From: Desulfuromonas thiophila
GTDB taxonomy: Bacteria > Desulfobacterota > Desulfuromonadia > Desulfuromonadales > Desulfuromonadaceae
NCBI RefSeq assembly: GCF_900101955.1
Contig: NZ_FNAQ01000009.1
Span: 34,748-98,747 of the forward strand
Reading direction: 5' to 3'
Length of the DNA: 64,000 bases
Part shown: positions 45,361 through 54,800 of the stretch, piece by piece
Position numbering within the stretch: the stretch's first letter is position 1
How the letters are laid out: each line of letters begins with the position of its first letter
Notes under the pieces: model-generated
Databases searched by the model: none
Seen by the model: only the letters and a program-made list of their open reading frames with translations
Told to the model about the DNA's origin: nothing
Translations under genes and position numbers: made by a program

Positions 45361-46325
45361 CTGACCAGCCGGATCAGCAGATTCTCCATAATCAGCTGAC
45401 GGTTGGCCGTGGTGAGCAGCTGGCTGTGGGCTTGCAGCAGGGCCGCAAGGCGATGACCGGCCCGTTGTGGCCCGCACTGATGCGCCAGGCGGGTCAGGGG
45501 ATCAAGCAGATCGCGGTTAATGACCAGGGCTGCAGCACCCTGATGGGCCAGAATGAAGACATCGCGGTAGCAGCTTAGCAGCAGGCCGAGCAGTTCGGGC
45601 AACTGTTCTTTGTCGCCGGCCAGTTCCTCGGCCAGTTCCAGCAGGGGCACGATGGTCTGTGGGCTCAGCCGGCTGAGCTGTGCGAACAGGCTGCGGCGGC
45701 GTTGCAGATAGAGCTCGTGGTCGCTGCCCAGAGCTCGTGTCAGACTGCCTTCGGTCAGGCGTATCAGCAGTTCGCGCTGCTCCGGATCGGCGATTTGCTG
45801 CTGCAGGATTTGGCTGATCTGACCGGTGCCGAGGCGGTTGAAGGGCAGGGTCTGGCAGCGGGAGCGGATGGTGTCGAGCAACTGCTGTGGCTGACTGCTG
45901 ATCAGTAGCAGCAGACAGCTGCCCGGCGGCTCCTCCAGGGTCTTGAGCAGGGCATTGGCGGCACTGCTGTTGAGCAGGTGGGCATCGTCAATCAAAACAA
46001 TGTGACGATCGGCCTCGTAGGGTCGCAGCGCCAGTTGCTGCTGCAGGGTGCGGATCGCTTCGATCAGGATCTGGCCGTCGACAGGTTCGACCAGATGCAG
46101 ATCCGGGTGGTTGTTGTGGTCGATCCGCCGACAGACCGGGCACTGACCGCAGCCGGTGCCGCTGGGGCAGAAGAGCAGACGTGCCAACGCCAGGGCCATC
46201 AGGCGTTTGCCGATGCCGGCTGGTCCACTAAACAGATAGGCGTGCGCCAGACGCTGATGCTGCCAGGCCTGTCGCAGCAGATGTTTCTGACGCTCATGAC
46301 CGATAATCTGGCTGAAGCTGCTCAT
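45357..46325 (-). CDS. holB: DNA polymerase III subunit delta' (clamp loader)
   Basis: A 322-residue AAA+ protein of the clamp-loader complex that opens the beta sliding clamp. It has SFSQIIGHERQKHLLRQAW at the start, the P-loop-like LFSGPAGIGKRLMALALA, the zinc-binding cysteines CPSGTGCGQCPVC, VLIDDAHLLNSSAANALLKTLEEPPG and the sensor-1 region LLISSQPQQLLDTIRSRCQ. Its start overlaps the tmk stop by 4 bases (ATGA), as is usual for tmk-holB. Its stop codon and the 3' flank fall in an inverted-repeat element, so the last residues (RLVS) may have been changed by that insertion. Confidence 0.95.
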   Translation of the reverse strand: MSSFSQIIGHERQKHLLRQAWQHQRLAHAYLFSGPAGIGKRLMALALARLLFCPSGTGCGQCPVCRRIDHNNHPDLHLVEPVDGQILIEAIRTLQQQLALRPYEADRHIVLIDDAHLLNSSAANALLKTLEEPPGSCLLLLISSQPQQLLDTIRSRCQTLPFNRLGTGQISQILQQQIADPEQRELLIRLTEGSLTRALGSDHELYLQRRRSLFAQLSRLSPQTIVPLLELAEELAGDKEQLPELLGLLLSCYRDVFILAHQGAAALVINRDLLDPLTRLAHQCGPQRAGHRLAALLQAHSQLLTTANRQLIMENLLIRLVS

Positions 46326-46966
46326 GATGCGGCGTGCAACCTGGAGGTCAACAGGGTAGCGATGCGCTTTGTCACCTCGGCAACCGTGCCAGTGGCGTCG
46401 ATGCGCAGGATGCGCTCGGGCTGCTGCTGGTGCAACTGCAGGTAGCCCTGACGCACCTGTTCGTGAAATTGACGATCCTGCTGTTCGAAGCGTTGCTCAT
46501 GCTGTAGGGCGTCATCCTCATTGCGCTGCCGGGCTCGTTGCAGGCCGATATGGACAGGCAGATCGAGCCAGAAGGTCAGATCCGGTTGTAGACCACTGCA
46601 GGCGTAGTGGTTCAGGTGTTCGATGGCGGCAATTTCCAGTTGGCGGGCATAGCCCTGATAGGCCAGGGTGGCGTCGCAGAAGCGGTCGCACAGTACCAGC
46701 TGTCCCTGTTGCAGGGCAGGCCGGATGATCTGTTCGACATGCTGGGCGCGCGCCGCAGCATAGAGCAGCAACTCGGCCTTGGGTACCAAGATGTCGTGGT
46801 CCGGGTGCAGCAGCAGCGCGCGAATCTGTTCGGCAATGGCGCAGCCACCTGGCTCGCGGGTGGTCAGCACGCCGTAGCCCTGCTGGCGCAGCTGTTCAGC
46901 CACAAGACACAGTTGCGTGCTTTTGCCGCAACCCTCGATTCCTTCAAAGGTGATAAACAGAGCCAT
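46322..46966 (-). CDS. tmk: Thymidylate kinase
   Basis: Tmk phosphorylates dTMP to dTDP. The 214-residue protein begins MALFITFEGIEGCGKSTQ with the P-loop GIEGCGKS, followed by the substrate motif TREPGG, VLCDRFCDATLAYQG (DR motif) and the lid region with RARQRNEDD. ATG 46966 is chosen by similarity of the N-terminus; ATG 46972 two codons earlier is equally possible, and no clear ribosome binding site decides. It overlaps holB by 4 bases. Confidence 0.95.
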   Translation of the reverse strand: MALFITFEGIEGCGKSTQLCLVAEQLRQQGYGVLTTREPGGCAIAEQIRALLLHPDHDILVPKAELLLYAAARAQHVEQIIRPALQQGQLVLCDRFCDATLAYQGYARQLEIAAIEHLNHYACSGLQPDLTFWLDLPVHIGLQRARQRNEDDALQHEQRFEQQDRQFHEQVRQGYLQLHQQQPERILRIDATGTVAEVTKRIATLLTSRLHAAS

Positions 46967-47173
46967 AAGCATCCCAACAAATGACAGCGCGGTCAGAGGG
47001 TATGAGAAATCATTTTTAATGGCGCATGATACAGGGCCGGCTTGTCTGCCGGCAAGGTAAAAGCATTCCGGAAGATGACAGGGGCAGGCGGATGAAACCT
47101 GCTACCGGCCCGGCTCCATCAAGAAACCGGTGGTTCCGGTTGCCTGCCTGGCTTCGGCCAATGCCGGGCCTGG

Positions 47174-47692
47174 TCAGTGCTCATTGCGGCCCTGATGCCA
47201 GGCAACAACCCGTTCGAGCAGGTCTTTGTACAGGCGGATTTCGTTGACATCGATTCCGCCCGCCTGAGACGAGGTTTGCAGTTGCAGTACCTCGTCGGGA
47301 ATGCCGCCATAGGTTTCCTGGCAGTAGGCGTTGAGACTGTTGCCGATGCGCCAGAGAAAACCCTCACGGCCTTCAATGGCTTTGATGCGCTGGAAAACCT
47401 CGTAAGCGGCCAGTGTTTCCATCTGGCGCTGATGACGCACGGCCTGAAAAAACAGCGCCAGCCCGGCCAACAGGCTGACGATCACCGCTGCATTGCCCAG
47501 GCCACGCAGCCCCGGCAGCAGTTCAACAATGAACAGCAGCAGGCCCAGCAGCAGAAAACTGCTGCCCAGGCCGACCAGAACAAAGGTTCCGTGCGATTTT
47601 TGTTTGAGTACCAGATTGTAGTCCAGTTCCGCCAACGGGATGTGACGGGCGCGTTCAAGGTAGTCACGTTCAGTTTCATGAAGACTGGCCAT
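47174..47692 (-). CDS. Hypothetical membrane protein with two membrane segments
   Basis: I do not recognise a family. The 172 residues hold a charged N-terminal helix (HETERDYLERARHIPLAELDYNLVLKQK), two membrane segments (about 35-60 and 66-85) separated by a short loop, then a cytoplasmic-looking tail of about 85 residues with RQMETLAAYEVFQRIKAIEGREGFLWRIGNSLNAYCQE. No signal cleavage site is visible. It lies alone upstream of tmk on the same strand (about 200 bases away) and divergent from the small basic membrane protein gene at 47801. Confidence 0.65.
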   Translation of the reverse strand: MASLHETERDYLERARHIPLAELDYNLVLKQKSHGTFVLVGLGSSFLLLGLLLFIVELLPGLRGLGNAAVIVSLLAGLALFFQAVRHQRQMETLAAYEVFQRIKAIEGREGFLWRIGNSLNAYCQETYGGIPDEVLQLQTSSQAGGIDVNEIRLYKDLLERVVAWHQGRNEH

Positions 47693-47800
47693 GGGTTCCC
47701 GCCATTGACAGTTGAGGGTAAAGGGTTTAACAAGAAGGGGTGGTGCCCGCCTGGGTGCCAGGATTCGGTTTTGTTAACCTACCGTTGCGAAGGAATTCGG

Positions 47801-48079
47801 ATGACTGCTCTTGTTGTTGCTGGCTGTATTTTGCTGGTACTGCTGTTGTATGTGGTGTCAGCTCTGGCACCTTTGGCCTGGTATCTGTATCTGCCTTTCA
47901 TCGTGCTATTTCTGCTGGTGTTGTTTTGGAAGCCGTTGACCGCGTCGCTGCCGTGGAAGTCGTCGTTTGGTCGGGGGGGAGTCTTCCGCCAGAGCCGGCT
48001 CAATTGGCCTGGTCGCGGTAATGGCCGTGGCCGGCGCCGCAACCCTGCGCCCCGCCAAGGCAGCGGCCGGCGCATGTAA
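47801..48079 (+). CDS. Small membrane protein with Arg/Gly-rich tail
   Basis: 92 residues: a membrane segment (about 3-22, LVVAGCILLVLLLYVVSAL), a second (about 25-43, WYLYLPFIVLFLLVLFW), and a basic C-terminal tail with GRGNGRGRRRNPAPRQGSGRRM. No family is recognised. ATG 47801 has GAAGGAA about 7-13 bases upstream, and a strong terminator follows at 48116, both supporting a real gene. The frame is open back to 47177, but that part runs opposite to the gene at 47174-47692 and is not protein-like. Confidence 0.65.
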   Translation: MTALVVAGCILLVLLLYVVSALAPLAWYLYLPFIVLFLLVLFWKPLTASLPWKSSFGRGGVFRQSRLNWPGRGNGRGRRRNPAPRQGSGRRM

Positions 48080-48115
48080 CCGCTGCCCGCCGCTTTTTCG
48101 GTTACAGAGGTTCAG

Positions 48116-48160
48116 CTGCAGCCCGATCGGCACGGTTCCGATCGGGCTGCAGTTGTTTTT
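48116..48160 (+). terminator. Strong rho-independent terminator
   Basis: A perfect 15-bp stem (48116-48130 with 48138-48152, core GCCCGATCGG) around a 7-base loop, followed by GTTGTTTTTG. It lies 36 bases after the small membrane protein gene and before the convergent cytochrome gene, and may act in both directions. Confidence 0.9.
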
Positions 48161-48189
48161 GTCTTCACGACGGCCTGACGTCGCTGCAC

Positions 48190-48717
48190 TCAGCGCTCGT
48201 GACAGGCGCGGCATTTGGTGGGACCGGCTTCGACCCTCACATGGCAGGTGCGGCACAGCGCGTGGTATTCCTTCTTGCTCTTTTCAATCTTGCCAGGCGC
48301 TCCTTCACCATGACAAGTGGCACAGCCCATCATGCTGGCATGCTGCAGATGATCAAAACGTACGATGCCGAAAGCGTTGGACAAGGCAATCCGTTCGATG
48401 CTGGTTGCTTCCGGGGTCGGTGTGCCGCCGCACAGAGAATCGCTTTCCATGGCAGCGGAATCCTCCTCGACAGCGGGGGTGGTTGCAGCCGTCACTTCAA
48501 CTTCCGCGTTTGCTGTTTCCGGCGTGGCTGCCTGCTGGGCAGTCTCGATCTGGCGTTGTTCTTCGCGTTGCTGGGCCAGGATCTGTTGCGTGTGCTCCAG
48601 AGCCGATCCCAGTGTCGCAGATGATGAGTGGGCTGGCTGTGAGGGATTGTCACCGCAGCCGGTCAGCAGGGTGGTGGCCAGAAAGGCACAGAGACATAAC
48701 AGGAGTGATGGTTTCAT
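48190..48717 (-). CDS. Three-haem c-type cytochrome lipoprotein
   Basis: 175 residues: a lipoprotein signal (MKPSLLLCLCAFLATTLLTGC, Cys21), an Ala/Gln/Glu-rich linker (about 30-95), then a cytochrome c7-like part with haem motifs CATCH (132-136), CRTCH (155-159) and CRACH (169-173). FDHLQH (122-127) supplies distal His ligands. This fits small periplasmic multihaem cytochromes that shuttle electrons in Desulfuromonadales; the lipid would fix it to a membrane. GGAGGAAAA precedes the ATG at 48717. It lies 104 bases downstream of the PfaC-like gene on the same strand. Confidence 0.88.
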   Translation of the reverse strand: MKPSLLLCLCAFLATTLLTGCGDNPSQPAHSSSATLGSALEHTQQILAQQREEQRQIETAQQAATPETANAEVEVTAATTPAVEEDSAAMESDSLCGGTPTPEATSIERIALSNAFGIVRFDHLQHASMMGCATCHGEGAPGKIEKSKKEYHALCRTCHVRVEAGPTKCRACHER

Positions 48718-48821
48718 GGGATTTTCCTCCAGGGCTGTGGGGTTTTCCGTTTCCGATGGCTGTAAGAGGTTTTTATTGCTGACAACGGTTATTCTGGCCG
48801 GTGATGCTAGCACGTTTGCCG

Positions 48822-51800
48822 CTAGGATGCATCCGCTTCGCCAGCGCGGCTGTTCCGTCCCCCGACAGAAACTGGGGGCTGGCAATGGCAATGGAACTGT
48901 TGCATCTGGTAGATGATTTTGCCATCGACACTGAGCAGACCACTGGCGCACAGCTCCTGGCGCTGATGATCCAGCGCTTCAATGCAGGCTTCGACGCGGA
49001 CTTGCCGATTGGTGGGGATGATCTGACCGCGGTAACTCCACTGATGCGGTGCCGAGGTCAGTTGCAGATTGCCGGCAGCCTCTTCGCCCCAGTGATGGGC
49101 GGCGATTACCCGCAGCAGTTGCAAAAAAGACTCCAGCCCCAGGGAGCCGGGACAGACCGGATCCTGATAGAAGTGGGCCGCAAAAAACCATTCCTGCGGA
49201 TCGACCTGCTTGCTGCCACGAATCCATCCCGCCCCGGCCGGTCCGCCAGCGGGGCAGAACAGCTCGATCCGGTCGAGCATGCGCAACTGCTGGTCGGGGA
49301 AGGGCGGCTGTGACGGATAGTCGAAAGGCGCGCCGCTGGCCTGCTCTTTGGCACTGACCAGATAGGGCTGGGCTGTGCGCAGGCCGACCTGATTGGCCAG
49401 CGCCGCCGCAGTGAAAAAACCGAACAGGGTCTCGCCCTGGTAGACCGGCCCCTGTTGATCGTGCACACAGAAATCATAGCCCTGGATGATCATGCCACCG
49501 CTGCTGGAGACCCGGGTCAGGGTCACCTGGGTGGTCAGGGTGCCGCTGTTCCGATCGACCGGTCGCAACTGACGCGCCGTGCCATCAAGGTTGCGGAAAC
49601 ACAAATCCACCGGGCTGGTCAGGGCGCTGCCGACATAGGCGGCCAGCCAGCCACAGGGTTGCAATGCGATTTCCAGCAGAACACAGAACGGCATCTGCCG
49701 GCTGCGATTGGCGGCGAAATACCAGGCATCGGCCGGTACGTCGTACTGGGCTTCGATGTGACCGCCGGCCACCATTCGCCAGGGCTCGGCGGCGATGGCG
49801 GTGATGCGATCAAGAAACTGGAACGGCGGTCGTGGCAGACGGGCGATGCGGCGCTCGGCATCGAAGATACGGTAGGGTTCGCCAAAGGCCTCGGACGGTT
49901 TGCCCGCTGAAAAGGCCAGAATACGGTCGTAATCATACAGGGCCGGTTTGCGGCCGCCAGCGGTTGTGGTCACCGGGCGCGGGGCAGGCGAGGTAACGTG
50001 GGCCTGCTGCCAACGCTGTTCCAGAACCTCACGGGTCATGCCACTGAGCTGGACGGACATGTTGCCGATTTCGACAATGGCCTTGCCGTCGGCATACATC
50101 AGGGCGTCAACGATGGCGTAAGGCGCCGGATGGTAGCCCAATTCCTTCAGGCTAACCTCGTAGGTAACGGTGCGGGTGCTGGCCGTAACCTGACCGCGGC
50201 ATTTGAGCTGGCTGTCCACTCCGGCCACCGGTTCCCATACGGCTTCATCCTGTTCGCACACCCAGCCCAGCCGCATCAGATAAAGGCGCAGGCAGTGCAG
50301 GCAGCATTCGTACATCAGGGTGCCGGGCATGACCTGATCATCACAAAAGTGACAGGTCAGAAACCAGTCATCGGGCTGCACGTCCATTTCGGCGCGGATC
50401 TGGCCGAGGCCGAAGCGGCCGCCGGCTGGATCAAGACGGGTAACGCGGTCGACCAGTTCCAGCTTGCCGCCGGGCAGGCCCAGGGGCCGCTGCAGGGGCA
50501 GGTGGGCGAAAGCCGAACCGAAACAGCCGGCCAGGTCGCCCTGGCGCAGGGCCTGCAGCTGCTGGCTGTCGTATTGTTCCAGCGCCAGGGGCACCAGTTC
50601 AAGCCAGTCGGCCGGTCGTTTGCCTGTTTGCGGGCGCAGGTCGAGGGCCGTCTGGATAATGCCGCGGCCGGCGTTGAGTTCGGTCTGGCTGAAGAAACCG
50701 GCGCAGCCGTTGCGCATGGTCAGCAGCGGTCGACCGTCAACCGTGCTGTCGAAAGCGAAACGGAACAGCCAGGTGTCGCCCTGACGGAAAAAACGCTCGA
50801 TGCGGATATCGTAGCGGATCACCGCGCCCGGCCCCGGCAACGGGCCGTGGAAGCGGACCACGGCATCAAGCAGGCGGTAGACCGCCAGGCCGCGGGTCTG
50901 GAAATCGATTCCGAGCCAGGCGGACAGAAAGAGATCGGCCTGACCGGCCTCGACAGCGACGCAGGTGGGAATCCGGCCACTGTCCAGATACCAACGGTCG
51001 GCGGTGACGTCATGCTCGGTCACCACGCGACCCTGGCTGAGGGAACAGGGCTCACCTTCCAGGGTCAGAATGCGGTCGACCAGCATCAGCGGCTCATCGG
51101 GCAGCCGTACCCGGGTCGGATGACGGTCGATAGCGGCGAAACGCTCTCCCAGCATGGTGCCGATGGAGCCGATAGCGAATTCGAGGCACTGGCGCCGGTC
51201 GAACCTTAGCGCCTCGGGAGCCGAAACCGACACGGGGGGCGGCGTTGGCGGCAGATTCCGACCGGGAACCGAAGGCTGGGAAGGCGCGACCGTCACTGGC
51301 TGGCGGGCCAGTTGCTGGCTGCTGAGTTGCAGCAGTTGCTGGCTGAGCTGCAGGAACCGGCTGTGAGCGGCACTCTGGTGTTGCTGAGTGCGCAGCAGAC
51401 TCTGGCGTAACGCAGGGCTGAGAGCTGTCTCAGTTAATCCTTGCGGCGGGGTGACCGTCGTGGCCGGCAGGCTGGCGCCAGGGCTCTTTGTCGCGTTCTG
51501 CGCGCTGACAGTCCTTTGCGCCAGAGCCGGCAGGCGGATATCTCCCAGACCATGACGCAGGATGACCGGCGGCCCGGCCGGAACCGGCGGTGCCGAGGGT
51601 TGAGCTGGGGCAGGGAAAAACAGGCTGGGGTCGCACGGATAGCCTTCCGCCAGCAGTTGCGCCAGCAGCCGGCCAAAGCTCTGTTGCGGTGTCTGGCCGC
51701 GCACGCAGGTGGGCAGGGCCAGATGTGGTCGCTGACCGAGAATGCGGCCGATCATGCGCGAGCAGGAATTGCCACTGCCGGTTTCGATGAACAGGCGGGC

Positions 51801-54800
51801 ACCATCAGCGTAGGCCCGTTCGATGACCCGGGTGAAATCGATGGTGTCGGTCGCCTGAGCCAGAATAGCCCCGGCGCATTGCTCCGTTGTGGCCTCGTAG
51901 GGCTGGCCGCTGGCGCAGCTGTACAGGCTCAGGCCCGGTTGTGGTTGGGTATCGAAGAGGTGCAGGGCGCGGTAAGCGTCAGCCACCACACCAGCAACCG
52001 GGCAATGCACGGTGGTGACCCCCCGTAGTTCGATGAACGGGCAGGGCCGTTTGTCGGCTAGGCGTGCGACCAGCTGCTGCACGGCCTGACGCTGCCCGCC
52101 GATCACGCATTCGTCCGGCGTGTTGATGATCAGCAGGTAGGCCCGTTCCAGTCCGGCCAGGGCGCCGCGCACCCGTTGTGCTGGGCGGGGCACGACACCG
52201 AGACACCAGTCGACCGCTTCAGTGGCGGGTAGCTGCCACAGCTGGCGGGCCGCCTCGCAGGGGCCGGCCAATTGACGGCTGAACAGGGGCGAGGCCTCAA
52301 TGCGTTCAAGCATGGCATCACGCTCCTGCCAGAAGCCGAGGCTGAACAGGCTGGAGGATTCGCCCAGGCTGTAGCCGATGGCCAGCTGTGGCTGCACACC
52401 AAACTGGCGCACCGTGTCGCTCAGAGCGGTGCAGAGGGCCACGTGGGCAATGATCAGGCAGTTATGATCCTGCTCGATAACGGCTGGATCGCAAGCGCAC
52501 CAGAAGTTGTCAGGCTGATACTGATCGCGCAGACGCTGGTTCTGGCGATGCTGGGCTTCAAACACGCCAGGCCAGCACAAACCCAGCTGGCGGCCCATGT
52601 CGTTGAAATGGTTGCCACTGCCGGGGAACACGAAGGCCAGTTTGGCCCCTTCGCCTGCCAGGGGCTGGGGAGCGTAAAACAGCTTGCCGCGACTGCAGGC
52701 CGGCCGACCGACAGCGGTCCGGCCGTCAAGGCGTTGGGTCGGCTGGTGTCGCAGATGTTGCTGCGCGAAATGCAGCTGTTCGGCCAGTTCCGCCGGACTA
52801 TCTGCCAGCAGACTCAGGCAGCAGGGCGCAACCGCAGCGGCAGGCTGACTGTGCCACCAGTGTGCTGCCCGTTCGTTCAGCGGTTGTTCCGGAGAATCCT
52901 GCAACCGCTGCGCCAGCTGCTGCAGGTTTTCGGCCAGGGCAGCCGCATTGCTGGCACGACAGATAAACAGGGCCGGGCCGGGCAAGGCCAGCGGCTGGGC
53001 CGGAGGCAGCCTGTGTGCCGAATCAGAAGGTGCTGGGGCTTCCCGCAGCACCAGCAGTTGGCATTGGCCGCCGGTGGCTGTGCCGCTGATCAGGGCGCGG
53101 CGCGGTCCCTCAACGGCGTTGTGCAGCCAGTAACGTGGTCGGCAGTCACCCTGTGACGGTAGCAAGCGATGGTGCAGGGCCAGGGCACCGCACAATACCG
53201 CCAGCAGACCACTGGCTTCGCCGGCCTGACCGTAGCGCGCGGTCAGGGGGATAGCCGTCAGCGATTCCCTGGCGGGGTCGGTCGGGCTGTCAGGCCCGCT
53301 GGCAAGGCGCAGACCGAAACTGTCGGCAGTCAGGGCCGGCAAGCGCAGCTGTGTTTGCAAGGCGGCAAGGCACTTCTGCGGCAGCGCATCGGTGATGCCG
53401 AGCAGATCGGCCGTTGCCGCCGTGGCAGCGGTTTCGGCCTCAATCAGGGCGAAGATGGTGGCACCACTGGCCTGGGCATCACTGAGGCGCTGCAATACCA
53501 GAGCACAGGCTCCTTCGCTGATCGGCGCGGTGCGACCCAACTGCTGGTTGCTGAGCTGGGCGCGAATGTCTCCCGGCAGATCGACGGCGCCGACCAATGC
53601 CAGATCGATTTCACCTCGCTGCAGGGCGCCTGTGGCACTCTGCAGAGCCTGCAGGCCGGAGTTTTCCTCGCTGGCGAGGGTGAAGCTGGGACCGCCGACA
53701 CCGAAGGCGCGGGCAATGCGGCTGGCGACCACGCTGCCCAGCGCTCCCATGGTGCGGTTGGCGGTCAGGGGCGGGCAGAGGGCATCGCGCAGCTGTGTCA
53801 GCAGCGCTGGATCGTCCGCCTGCGTGTCGCTCAGGTGGCCCTGCTGACGGGCCTGTTGCAGCAGCAAAGGCAGTGACCAGCGCAGACTGAAGGAGGTTGC
53901 GGCCAGATCCAGGCCGGTACCGATGAAAACCCCCGTGCGTTCGTGATTGGTTTGGTCACAGCCTGTCGCGGCCAAGACTGCGGCCGCGCAGCGTAACATC
54001 AACGCCTGGCGCGGCAGCATCTCAGCCATCTCGGTCGGAGGAATACGGAACTGGCCAGCGTTGAGTTGCAGATCGGCCAGATAGTGGCCCTGGCAGGGGC
54101 TGAAGCCTTCCTGTTGCCACCAGCGGCGCTGCGGCGCACCGCCCCAGTGTTGAGGTGAGGTGGGTAACGCAGTGGTCTGCTCTGTTTCGGCGAACAGCTG
54201 CTGCCGCAGTGCTGCCACGGTCTGCCAAGGCCCAAGTTCGACATTAAGTCCGATAATGGCGATGGGCTCGGGAGCCTGTGCGGCTGGCTGCGGGACGGTT
54301 GTTGCGCCACGACCCGATCGCTTCTGCAGTTCAAGCCCTTCTTCAAGCAGCAGATGGGCATTGATGCCGCCAAAGCCGAAGGCACTGACTGCTGCCCGCC
54401 GTGGATGGTCTGATGGCTGTGGCCAGGGGCGGGGTTGGCGCAGTACCTCGAAGGGCGTGCCAGGTTCGACCAGGGGAGCAAGGGGCTCGCAGAAGTTGGC
54501 TGTTGGCGGCAGGGTCTGGTGCTTCAGCGCCAGCAGGGTCTTGATGACAGCGGCAGCGCCGGCGGCGGTCAGCAGATGGCCGATGTTGGCCTTGACAGCG
54601 CCCAGGACGCAACGGCGCTGGCTGTGGTTGCCCCACAGGGCCTGGAGACTGGCGCATTCCACGGCGTCACCCACGGGTGTACCGGTGGCATGGCACTCGA
54701 TGTGATCGACATCCTGGGGCTGCCAGCCAGCGCTGGCGTAGGCGGCCCGCATGGCGCGCAGTTGACCGGCGCTGGAGGGGGCCAGCAGACTGCCACCGAT

